Source: Pseudomonas sp. TMP9
Lineage (GTDB): Bacteria > Pseudomonadota > Gammaproteobacteria > Pseudomonadales > Pseudomonadaceae
Direction: 5' to 3'
Assembly (NCBI RefSeq): GCF_037943105.1
Contig: NZ_CP149803.1
Coordinates: forward strand, 930,001-994,000
Length of the DNA: 64,000 bases
Both the position numbers and the translations under genes were made by a program. Under the pieces are notes generated by a model that worked only from the letters and a program-made list of their open reading frames with translations, was not told the origin of the DNA and did no database searches. Positions 17,258 through 24,822 of this stretch are shown piece by piece; the stretch's first letter is position 1; each line of letters begins with the position of its first letter.

Positions 17258-17334
17258 GTAGGGTGGGCGACGATTCATCCGTCCACCGCCCGGCAAGCAC
17301 CAAGGCGGACAAAAAGGGCGTTGTCCGCCCTACG
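17258..17334. repeat. Palindromic intergenic repeat, GTAGGGTGG family (copy 1)
   Basis: This element of about 77 nt starts GTAGGGTGGGC and ends GCCCTAC. It contains a GGCGGACAA...TTGTCCGCC stem. It is homologous over its length to 20021-20094, in the opposite orientation. It lies inside the mksFEB operon, between mksF and mksE, and could form a strong hairpin in the mRNA. Confidence 0.8.
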
Positions 17335-17340
17335 CCACGC

Positions 17341-18582
17341 TTAAGCATTGGGGCGGCCCACCAGGGCAAAGGAACTCAGGCTGACCTGATGCTCGCGGGT
17401 GAGGTAGTCGCGGCGCGCAAGACGTTCGCGCTGGAAGCGGCCATCGCGAGACAGGCGCGAAAACCAGTAGAGCAATTCATCGGTGGCACCCTCGGGCTCC
17501 TGCTCCAGCAGCCAGACCATCAGGTCTGGCAGCGGCAGCGCTTGCTCGCAACGCTCGATCATCTCGCGTGCAGTGCGTGGCGCGCGCGGCGCTTTGCCTT
17601 TACGGCTACTGTGGGCCTTGGGGAACTGCGCCGGCTTGGGCTCGAAACGAGCCAGGGCGTACACATAGGCCTCAACCTGCGAGGCGGTACCGAGAAAGGT
17701 GCTTTGCGGGCGGCTGAACAGCGGCAGGGAGGCCTGCGGTACCGCATCCAGACCCTTGCGGCGGATGGCCGCCAAGGCTAGCGCCGCGCCACGGGTCACG
17801 GCGTTGTGTCGGCGGGCTTCTTCCCGCAGTGGCAGCAGCAGTTCGCGGGCGCGGCGCAGGGTCAGTTGGGCGGTGGTTTGCATTTCCAGAATGCGGGCGT
17901 GGGTGCGCAGCAGCAGGTCATCATCGACCAATTGGCCGAGGCGTTGCTGTTCGCTGAGTAGGCGCAGCAGCACATGTTCGACGCGGTATACGCCCTGTTC
18001 GAAGGCACCATCGGCGGCGACCAGCTGGATCATCGGCTCAACGTATTCGTCCCAGGTGGCTAACACTTCGGCATAACGCTGGCGCAGCGGTATTTGCCGG
18101 TCGCTGGTCTTGGCGCGTTCGGCCACAGCCACCAGCGCCTGTTCGTCGTTGGCCAGCTTTTTCAATACGTCGCGCACACGCATGTCGAGCAAGCGCAACT
18201 GGCGCGCTAGGTCAGCGGCGTCGCGCACCTCGAACGCATTCTTGATATAACCGGCCAAACGTTCGAGATGGCGTAAATAGGCCTCAATTTCCAAGCACAG
18301 ACCCAAGCGATGCTCGCGCCGCAGGTAGGCGAGGAAGTCGTGGATCTGCGCATTCAGCTCGAAGCGGTTTGGGCTCTTAGCCACGGGCACCAAGATATCC
18401 AGACGAATCCACTGGTCGAGCAGGGCGGTAATATCGACTGCGGTGCATTCGGGCAGTTGCGTGGCCAGCTGGTTACGCAGTTCAACCAGGCTCAAAGTGC
18501 CCGCATCGAAGCGCTCACACAGCGGCTCCAGCAATGTCCAGTGTTCAGCAAGGGCGCGCAATACGCGCTTGGGGTCAATCAT
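17341..18582 (-). CDS. mksF: MksF, kleisin subunit of the MksBEF condensin
   Basis: The 413-aa, mostly helical protein is the kleisin of the Mks system (JetA in Wadjet naming). It links the two MksB heads and binds MksE. The first gene of a minus-strand mksF-mksE-mksB operon, it matches the gene order of the family. Start ATG 18582 (MIDPKRVLRAL) is preferred; the frame is open to a TTG at 18612 with no ribosome-binding site. Note that naming of Mks kleisin and SMC subunits varies between databases. Confidence 0.88.
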   Translation of the reverse strand: MIDPKRVLRALAEHWTLLEPLCERFDAGTLSLVELRNQLATQLPECTAVDITALLDQWIRLDILVPVAKSPNRFELNAQIHDFLAYLRREHRLGLCLEIEAYLRHLERLAGYIKNAFEVRDAADLARQLRLLDMRVRDVLKKLANDEQALVAVAERAKTSDRQIPLRQRYAEVLATWDEYVEPMIQLVAADGAFEQGVYRVEHVLLRLLSEQQRLGQLVDDDLLLRTHARILEMQTTAQLTLRRARELLLPLREEARRHNAVTRGAALALAAIRRKGLDAVPQASLPLFSRPQSTFLGTASQVEAYVYALARFEPKPAQFPKAHSSRKGKAPRAPRTAREMIERCEQALPLPDLMVWLLEQEPEGATDELLYWFSRLSRDGRFQRERLARRDYLTREHQVSLSSFALVGRPNA

Positions 18583-18907
18583 TGGGGCATCCGCTGCGCG
18601 ATTTTTTCGCAAAAAAGCCGATTGTACTGCATGGGCTGGCTAAGGCTTGAGTGTCAGTTATCGGCTGCGGCAAGCCTAGGTTTGTCATATGCCTGTCATC
18701 GTTTATGAGCATCGTGCTCACGCGCTGGCCGCGATGGCTTAAGCGACGAATACTTCGATAGGGGTTGTTAGTGGTCAGCCCGGCGACAAAATATCCCCCT
18801 TGCTCTTTCGATATGCGCCGGTTATCGGCACAATTCGCCTCCACTTTTTTGGGGCCGGCTCAGCGTTGCTGATGACTGGCCAGCCGACATTGCATAGGTA
18901 CTTAGGC
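18583..18907. other. Divergent intergenic region between mksF and nspC
   Basis: These 325 nt contain no convincing gene. On the minus strand a -10-like TACAAT (18621-18626) precedes mksF, with a weak -35. The open frame entering nspC from 18800 has no family similarity before residue 37 and is treated as non-coding. Confidence 0.4.
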
Positions 18908-20017
18908 ATGGGCACTCAGATGATCAAGACGCCGTACTACCTCATCGATAAGCAAAAGCTGCTGGGTAATCTGGAGAAGATCGCCTATGTGCGCGAGCAG
19001 TCCGGCGCTAAAGCGTTGTTGGCGCTGAAGTGCTTTGCCACTTGGTCGGTATTTGACCTGATGCAGCAATACATGGACGGCACCACGTCATCCTCGCTTT
19101 ACGAGTTGAAGCTCGGTCGGCAGAAGTTCGTCGGGGAAACCCATGCCTACAGCGTGGCCTGGGCCGATGACGAAATCCCGGAGATGTTAGCCAACAGCGA
19201 CAAAATCATTTTTAACTCCATTGGCCAACTCGAGCGCTTTGCTGAGGTGTCTGCCGATAAGGTGCGCGGCTTGCGCGTTAACCCGCAGGTGAGCAGCTCT
19301 GATTACCTGCTGGCCGACCCGGCGCGCCCATTCAGCCGTCTGGGCGAATTGGACCCGGAAAAAATCGCCACAGTGGTGGATAAAGTCTCCGGCTTTATGT
19401 TCCACAACAACTGTGAGAACGGCAGCTTTGAGCTGTTCGACGAGATGCTGGGCACCATCGAAGAGCGTTTCGGGCATTTGCTGGAGCAGGTTGAGTGGGT
19501 AAGCCTGGGTGGCGGCATTCACTTTACCGGCGACGACTATCCGCTCGATCAGTTCTGCGCACGGCTTAAGGCCTTCTCCGAGCGCTTCGGTGTGCAGGTT
19601 TATCTGGAGCCAGGCGAGGCGGCGATTACCCTGAGCTCCTCGTTGGAAGTCACGGTGCTCGACACCCTCTACAACGGCAAACATTTGGCTGTGGTCGACA
19701 GCTCAATCGAAGCGCACCTGCTGGATCTGCTGATCTACCGGCTCAACGCCAAGATGGAGCCCTGCGCGGGCGAATACACCTACATGGTGTGCGGCAAGTC
19801 GTGCCTGGCCGGCGATATTTTTGGTGAATTCCAATTCGAACGTCCGCTGGCCATTGGCGATCGGCTGTCGTTTATCGACGCCGCGGGGTACACCATGGTC
19901 AAAAAGAACTGGTTTAACGGCCTGAAAATGCCGTCCATCGTGGTGAAGCAACTCGACGGCAGCGTCGAAGTGGTTCGCGAATTTGGTTTTGACGATTACC
20001 TGTCCAGCCTCAGCTGA
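18908..20017 (+). CDS. nspC: Carboxynorspermidine/carboxyspermidine decarboxylase
   Basis: The 369-aa protein is a PLP-dependent fold-III (alanine racemase-like) decarboxylase. The PLP lysine is K41 in the ALKCFATW motif, and the active-site cysteine is in the GKSCLAGD motif near the C-terminus, as in ornithine decarboxylase-type enzymes. NspC decarboxylates carboxynorspermidine (or carboxyspermidine) to the triamine. The partner dehydrogenase gene follows 114 nt downstream on the same strand. The start is ATG 18908 or ATG 18920 (MIKTPYYLID); neither has a strong ribosome-binding site. Confidence 0.88.
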   Translation: MGTQMIKTPYYLIDKQKLLGNLEKIAYVREQSGAKALLALKCFATWSVFDLMQQYMDGTTSSSLYELKLGRQKFVGETHAYSVAWADDEIPEMLANSDKIIFNSIGQLERFAEVSADKVRGLRVNPQVSSSDYLLADPARPFSRLGELDPEKIATVVDKVSGFMFHNNCENGSFELFDEMLGTIEERFGHLLEQVEWVSLGGGIHFTGDDYPLDQFCARLKAFSERFGVQVYLEPGEAAITLSSSLEVTVLDTLYNGKHLAVVDSSIEAHLLDLLIYRLNAKMEPCAGEYTYMVCGKSCLAGDIFGEFQFERPLAIGDRLSFIDAAGYTMVKKNWFNGLKMPSIVVKQLDGSVEVVREFGFDDYLSSLS

Positions 20018-20020
20018 CCG

Positions 20021-20094
20021 GTAGGGTGGGCAACGCTCTTTTTGCCCACCATTGCGATCGCAATGGTGGACGGATGAAGCGCCGTCCACCCTAC
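20021..20094. repeat. Palindromic intergenic repeat, GTAGGGTGG family (copy 2)
   Basis: This 74-nt element is bounded by GTAGGGTGG and CCACCCTAC. Inside it, 20046-20069 is a perfect 24-nt palindrome centred on GCGATCGC. It is homologous to 17258-17334 but inverted. It lies 3 nt after the nspC stop and would form a long hairpin in the nspC-dehydrogenase mRNA. Confidence 0.85.
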
Positions 20095-20131
20095 GAGCTG
20101 ACAACTGGCGGTTAAAGGAGAGATAAAGAAA

Positions 20132-21376
20132 TTGAAAAAGAACGTTCTTATCATTGGTGCAGGAGGTGTCGCCAAGGTGGTGGCCCACAAGTGCGCGCAG
20201 CACAACGACGAACTCGGTCGGATTGCCATCGCGTCGCGCAACATCTCCAAATGCCAGGCCATCATCGACAGCGTAAAGGCTAAAGGCAGCTTGAAGCAGC
20301 CGGCCGAAATCCAGGCCTTTGCCCTGAATGCGCTGGATATTGAAGCAACCAAAGCACTGATCCGCGAAACCGAATCGCAGATCGTCATTAATGTCGGCTC
20401 GGCCTTCCTTAATATGTCGGTGCTGCGCGCCTGCATGGATACCGGCGCAGCTTATTTGGATACCGCCATCCACGAAGAGCCCGGTAAGGTCTGCGAAACG
20501 CCGCCTTGGTACGCTAACTATGAGTGGAAGCACCTGGCCGAATGCCAGGATAAAGGTGTGACTGCCATCCTCGGTGTCGGTTTCGATCCGGGTGTGGTCA
20601 ATGCCTACGCCGCACTGGCGCAACAGCAGTATTTTGACAGTATCGAGTCGATCGACATCCTCGACGTCAACGCTGGTTCCCACGGCAAGTATTTCGCCAC
20701 CAATTTCGACCCGGAAATTAATTTCCGTGAGTTTACCGGCCAAGTCTGGAGCTGGCAGAACAGCCAGTGGACCGGCAACAGCATGTTTGAAGTCAAACGC
20801 ACTGACGATCTGCCGGTAGTCGGTGAACAGAATCTGTACCTGACCGGGCATGACGAAGTGCATTCCCTGTCCAAGCACCTGAACGTGCCGAACGTGCGCT
20901 TCTGGATGAGCTTCGGTGAGCACTACATCAACGTGTTTACCGTACTTAACAGCCTCGGCTTGCTGTCCGAACAGCCGGTAAAAACCGCTGAAGGTCTTGA
21001 GGTTGTACCGTTGAAAGTGGTCAAGGCCGTGCTGCCCGATCCGTCCTCGCTGGCGCCGGGTTACAGCGGTAAGACCTGCATTGGTGACCTGGTCAAAGGT
21101 ACTAAAGACGGTCAGCCGGTTGAGCTGTTTATCTACAACGTCGCCGACCACAAAGACGCCTATGTCGAGACCGACAGCCAAGGTATTTCCTACACCGCTG
21201 GCGTGCCACCCGTTGCCGCTGCGCTGCTGGTCGCGCGGGGTGACTGGGATGTGGCGCGCATGGCCAATGTTGAAGAACTGCCGGCTGCGCCGTTCCTCAA
21301 GCTGCTCGATGCCATGGGCCTGCCCACCCGGATTAAGGACGCCAACGGCGACCGTCCTTGGGATCAAGCCCTCTGA
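20132..21376 (+). CDS. Carboxynorspermidine (carboxyspermidine) synthase, saccharopine dehydrogenase family
   Basis: The 414-aa protein has an N-terminal Rossmann motif IGAGGVAKVV and the saccharopine dehydrogenase fold. In the alternative polyamine route it reductively condenses aspartate semialdehyde with diaminopropane or putrescine, giving carboxynorspermidine or carboxyspermidine, the NspC substrate. It starts with TTG at 20132, supported by AAAGGAG at 20114-20120 and by the N-terminal sequence KKNVLIIGAGG. It is probably co-transcribed with nspC and ends at a terminator at 21409. Saccharopine dehydrogenase itself is less likely because of the nspC partner. Confidence 0.88.
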   Translation: MKKNVLIIGAGGVAKVVAHKCAQHNDELGRIAIASRNISKCQAIIDSVKAKGSLKQPAEIQAFALNALDIEATKALIRETESQIVINVGSAFLNMSVLRACMDTGAAYLDTAIHEEPGKVCETPPWYANYEWKHLAECQDKGVTAILGVGFDPGVVNAYAALAQQQYFDSIESIDILDVNAGSHGKYFATNFDPEINFREFTGQVWSWQNSQWTGNSMFEVKRTDDLPVVGEQNLYLTGHDEVHSLSKHLNVPNVRFWMSFGEHYINVFTVLNSLGLLSEQPVKTAEGLEVVPLKVVKAVLPDPSSLAPGYSGKTCIGDLVKGTKDGQPVELFIYNVADHKDAYVETDSQGISYTAGVPPVAAALLVARGDWDVARMANVEELPAAPFLKLLDAMGLPTRIKDANGDRPWDQAL

Positions 21377-21407
21377 TTGGCTGCGCCTAGCTAGGTCAAA
21401 ACGCTCA

Positions 21408-21690
21408 ACGCCCGCCACTTTGGTGGGCGTTTTACTTTCTGGCGATCACTCAACGCGTAGCCCGGATAAAATCCGGGATGGTTGTGCGGGTGCAGGCGTT
21501 TCCCGGATTGCATCCGGGCTACAAGGCAGAAGTGTGCACAAAGGCTATAACGCGGTAGTCATGCACACGCCCGCCATCTTGGTGGGCGTTTTGCTTTCTG
21601 GCGATCACTTAACGCGTAGCCCGGATGAAATCCGGGATGGTTGTGCGAGCGCAGGCGTTCCCCGGATTTCATCCGGGCTACAAGGCGGAA
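21408..21690. repeat. Duplicated 124-nt block: terminator plus GTAGCCCGGAT palindrome
   Basis: Bases 21408-21531 and 21567-21690 are two similar direct repeats of equal length, 35 nt apart. Each holds a CGCCCGCCA...TGGTGGGCG hairpin with a T run, then a 66-nt palindromic element (21457-21522 and 21616-21681). That element starts GTAGCCCGGAT and ends ATCCGGGCTAC. A third copy of the palindrome is at 42494-42554. This accounts for most of the 452-nt gap 21377-21828; the rest is the leuA leader, in which I see no leucine-rich leader peptide. Confidence 0.85.
21409..21433 (+). terminator. Rho-independent terminator after the polyamine genes
   Basis: CGCCCGCCA and TGGTGGGCG (one mismatch) form a hairpin followed by TTTT. 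A second copy of the same hairpin occurs at 21568-21592 as part of a duplicated 124-nt block. Confidence 0.8.
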
Positions 21691-21828
21691 TGGACAGGGA
21701 ATCTTCAGTCGCACCGCTCAGGTGCGCGCCGCGCTTCCCGCCCGCGGCGTTTCACGCGACAATCAACCCTTATCGACACGCGCCGCAACGTTGGGTGCGT
21801 GCAACGGCGACTCCGTGAGGACATCAGC

Positions 21829-23376
21829 ATGAGCAGCAACGACCGCGTCATTATTTTTGACACCACCCTGCGTGACGGCGAGCAGAGCCCCGGCGCGTCG
21901 ATGACCGGTGAGGAAAAGCTGCGTATTGCCAAAGCGCTGGAGCGGCTCAAGGTTGATGTCATCGAAGCCGGCTTTGCCATCGCCAGCCCTGGCGACTTTG
22001 CGGCGGTCAAAGCAATTGCCGACAGCATCAAAGACAGCACCGTGTGCAGCCTGTCGCGTGCGCTGGACGCCGATATCGACCGCGCTGCTGAAGCCCTTAA
22101 AGGGGCCAACAGTGGGCGTATTCACACCTTTATCGCCACCAGTCCCATCCATATGCAGCACAAGCTGCGCATGCAACCCGACCAGGTGGTGGCGCAGGCC
22201 GTGCATGCGATCAAGCGTGCGCGCAACCTGTGCAGCGATGTGGAGTTCTCTTGCGAGGACGCAGGGCGTTCAGAAATCGACTTCCTCTGCCGCATTATCG
22301 AGGCCGCTATCGACGCGGGTGCGCGCACCATCAACATCCCGGACACCGTCGGTTACGCCATTCCGCACCAGTACGCTGAGATGATTCGTCAGCTGCTCAA
22401 CCGCGTGCCCAACGCCGATAAAGCCGTGTTCTCCGTGCATTGCCACAACGACCTAGGCCTGGCGGTGGCCAACTCACTGGCCGCTGTGGTCGCCGGTGCT
22501 CGCCAAGTGGAGTGCACCATTAATGGTCTGGGTGAGCGCGCCGGTAACGCCGCGCTGGAAGAGATCGTCATGGCGATCAAAACCCGCGAGGATTTGCTCG
22601 GCGTGCACACCCGTATCGATACCCCGCACATTCTCAGCATTTCGCGCATGGTGTCTGGCATCACCGGTTTTCCGGTGCAGCCGAACAAGGCCATCGTCGG
22701 CGCCAACGCCTTTGCCCACGAGTCGGGCATTCACCAGGATGGCGTGCTCAAGCACCGCGAAACCTACGAAATCATGTCCGCGCAGTCGGTCGGCTGGCAC
22801 ACCAATAAACTCACGCTGGGTAAGTTGAGCGGACGTAATGCCTTCCGCTCGCGCTTGGATGAGCTGGGCATCGCTCTGGCTGGCGAGGCTGAACTGAACG
22901 CCGCGTTTGCCCGCTTCAAAGACCTGGCAGATAAAAAGCACGAAATTTTTGATGAAGACCTGCAAGCGCTCGTCTCCGACACCCTCAGTGAAGAAGCCCC
23001 GGAACACTTCAAGCTGGTGACCTTGGATGTGGCCAGCAAAACCGGTGAAGTGCCGCATGCGCAAGTTGTGGTCAGCGTTGATGGCGTCGAGCACGGCGGC
23101 AATGCGCAAGGTTCAGGGCCGGTGGATGCTACTTTTAAGGCCATCGAGTCGATTGCCCATTCAACCGCCAACCTTCAACTTTACTCGGTCAATGCCATCA
23201 CCGAGGGCACCGACTCCCAAGGTGAAGTCACCGTGCGCTTGGAGAAGGGCGGACGTATCGTCAATGGCAATGGCGCCGACACTGATATTTTGGTGGCCTC
23301 GGCCAAGGCGTATATCAATGCGCTGAACCTGATGCAGGACGGGCGCAAAGCTCACCCGCAGGCGGCTGACGTTTGA
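21829..23376 (+). CDS. leuA: 2-isopropylmalate synthase
   Basis: The 515-aa enzyme condenses acetyl-CoA with 2-ketoisovalerate in the first committed step of leucine synthesis. The N-terminal TIM barrel carries the catalytic and metal motif [14 protein letters not shown] and the HCHNDLG metal site. The C-terminal part is the LeuA regulatory domain that binds leucine. Start ATG 21829 follows GTGAGG and matches the usual [16 protein letters not shown] start; the frame is open upstream to 21625 through repeat DNA. The stop overlaps the next gene by 4 nt. Confidence 0.93.
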   Translation: MSSNDRVIIFDTTLRDGEQSPGASMTGEEKLRIAKALERLKVDVIEAGFAIASPGDFAAVKAIADSIKDSTVCSLSRALDADIDRAAEALKGANSGRIHTFIATSPIHMQHKLRMQPDQVVAQAVHAIKRARNLCSDVEFSCEDAGRSEIDFLCRIIEAAIDAGARTINIPDTVGYAIPHQYAEMIRQLLNRVPNADKAVFSVHCHNDLGLAVANSLAAVVAGARQVECTINGLGERAGNAALEEIVMAIKTREDLLGVHTRIDTPHILSISRMVSGITGFPVQPNKAIVGANAFAHESGIHQDGVLKHRETYEIMSAQSVGWHTNKLTLGKLSGRNAFRSRLDELGIALAGEAELNAAFARFKDLADKKHEIFDEDLQALVSDTLSEEAPEHFKLVTLDVASKTGEVPHAQVVVSVDGVEHGGNAQGSGPVDATFKAIESIAHSTANLQLYSVNAITEGTDSQGEVTVRLEKGGRIVNGNGADTDILVASAKAYINALNLMQDGRKAHPQAADV

Positions 23377-24176
23377 TTGCAGAGCTTCGTCGCCGTGCGT
23401 ACCTGAGCGCCATGCAGGTGGCCAGTTGGCTGCCGCGGGTGGAGCTGCCTTTTGCCGCGCCCTCACGGCCGGAGTTATTGCAGCCGCTGGCGCAGCTTGA
23501 GCCTGAGGTGCGTTCTACGCCACCAGCAACGGTGCGCGTGGCTAACGCTGAGCCAGCGCTTGTGTCACCCGCCGCTGAGGCACCTGCAGTACGGGCAAAA
23601 ATTGAAGTGCCACGCCCGGTGGCCTCACCGCGCAAGGCTAATCGCTCACCCGTTGAGGCTTCTGATGAAGCCGGTGCTAAGGCTGCGGCTGCAATGCCGC
23701 CGCGTTTTGCCCTGCAATTACTGCGCGCCGGCGCCTGTGCGGTGCTGGTTGAGTTGCCCACTGGCGAGCCGCTGCAAGGCCGTGACCCGGCCTACTTGCT
23801 GCTCAAAGACTTACTGCGTGCAGCCGGTTTACCGGACAGCCCGCAGCTTATTGGTGAGCCGGTGCGCTGGCCGCTGCTGGCGCGCGGGCAAATTGAGCAA
23901 GGCCCTGATGCGGCGTTGGAGTTTGTGCAGAGTTTTGTTGGCGCACGCCTAGAAGAGCAGGCGCCTTGCAGTTGCTTGTGGCTTATCGGCTTGCCGGCGA
24001 TTCGCTTTGCCGGCGAGGCAGAGGCTGATGCCTACAACCGCGAGTTGCAGATCGAAGGGCTGGGCGCTGCCTGGGCGTTACCGGGGCTTGAGCTGTTGAT
24101 GGATGAGCCCGAGCGCAAGCGCGAGCTATGGCACGCCATGCGCCGCGTGCGCCAACGCTGGCTAAACCCGGCGTGA
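23373..24176 (+). CDS. holD: Probable DNA polymerase III psi subunit (cryptic pseudomonad HolD)
   Basis: The 267-aa protein has an N-terminal [13 protein letters not shown] pattern that resembles the E. coli psi N-terminus (L-x-x-L-G-I-x-x-W-x-x-R), which contacts the chi subunit. A Pro/Ala-rich linker (about 45-105) precedes a globular C-terminal domain. In Pseudomonas a long divergent psi subunit (PA4679 as I recall) lies directly upstream of rimI, just as holD precedes rimI in E. coli. Psi bridges chi and the clamp-loader complex. The start is TTG 23373, overlapping the leuA stop. Automatic pipelines may label it hypothetical or TonB-like. Confidence 0.72.
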   Translation: MIAELRRRAYLSAMQVASWLPRVELPFAAPSRPELLQPLAQLEPEVRSTPPATVRVANAEPALVSPAAEAPAVRAKIEVPRPVASPRKANRSPVEASDEAGAKAAAAMPPRFALQLLRAGACAVLVELPTGEPLQGRDPAYLLLKDLLRAAGLPDSPQLIGEPVRWPLLARGQIEQGPDAALEFVQSFVGARLEEQAPCSCLWLIGLPAIRFAGEAEADAYNRELQIEGLGAAWALPGLELLMDEPERKRELWHAMRRVRQRWLNPA

Positions 24177-24228
24177 AACGCTTTTCCGGCCTGCGGGCCA
24201 TGACCTTTACCTGTGTTGAGCCAATTGA

Positions 24229-24681
24229 ATGAGTGATGCCATCAGCTTTCGTCCAATGACGGCGGCAGATATCGATGCGGTGCTGAAAATCGAATACGCC
24301 GCCTTCAGCCACCCTTGGACGCGCGGCATCTTCACCGACAGCCTGACGTCTTATAACTGCTGGGTGATGTTTGAAGGCCAGCAGCAGGTGGGGCACGGTG
24401 TGATCCAGATCATCATGGATGAAGCGCACCTGCTCAATATCACCGTCAAGGCCGAAAGCCAGGGGCGCGGTTTGGGCCTTAAATTACTCGAACACCTGAT
24501 GCAGCAGGCTCAGGCCCAGGGCGCCAATGACTGTTTTCTCGAAGTGCGTGCCAGCAATCAGGTCGCTTATCGCCTGTACGAACGCTACGGTTTTAACGAA
24601 GTCGGTCGACGTCGTGATTACTACCCCGCAGTGGGGGGGCGTGAGGATGCACTGGTGATGGTCTGCCCGCTGTTTGATTAG
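24229..24681 (+). CDS. rimI: Ribosomal protein S18-alanine N-acetyltransferase
   Basis: The 150-aa GNAT enzyme acetylates the N-terminal alanine of ribosomal protein S18. The acetyl-CoA binding motif is visible as QGRGLGLKLLEHLM, followed by LEVRASNQVAYRLYERYGF and the RRDYYP segment typical of RimI. It lies 52 nt after the psi gene, on the same strand, an arrangement shared with E. coli holD-rimI. Confidence 0.93.
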   Translation: MSDAISFRPMTAADIDAVLKIEYAAFSHPWTRGIFTDSLTSYNCWVMFEGQQQVGHGVIQIIMDEAHLLNITVKAESQGRGLGLKLLEHLMQQAQAQGANDCFLEVRASNQVAYRLYERYGFNEVGRRRDYYPAVGGREDALVMVCPLFD

Positions 24682-24822
24682 GCCTGGCGGGTAAGCACGT
24701 TGACACCATTGGCTACCGCGCGCGGCGCTTTTCGCCGCTGACCTTGCTCAGGGCTTGTCGCATACTCCTTGCTACTGCCAGCCGCGCCAGCTGCGTCTGG
24801 CCTACCGGTCTAAGGATTTACC

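Noticed and set aside
13670..18582. Complete Wadjet (JetABCD) plasmid-defence system
   Set aside because: Only the three condensin-type subunits are present; no JetD/MksG nuclease gene is adjacent, so I call it MksBEF.
19703..21418. 571-aa open frame on the minus strand
   Set aside because: It is antisense to nspC and the carboxynorspermidine synthase, an effect of GC-rich codon use. It has no family features, and both plus-strand genes are clear.
17258..21690. CRISPR-like or phage repeats in the intergenic palindromes
   Set aside because: The repeats are few, palindromic and irregularly spaced with no unique spacers; they fit REP-type elements.
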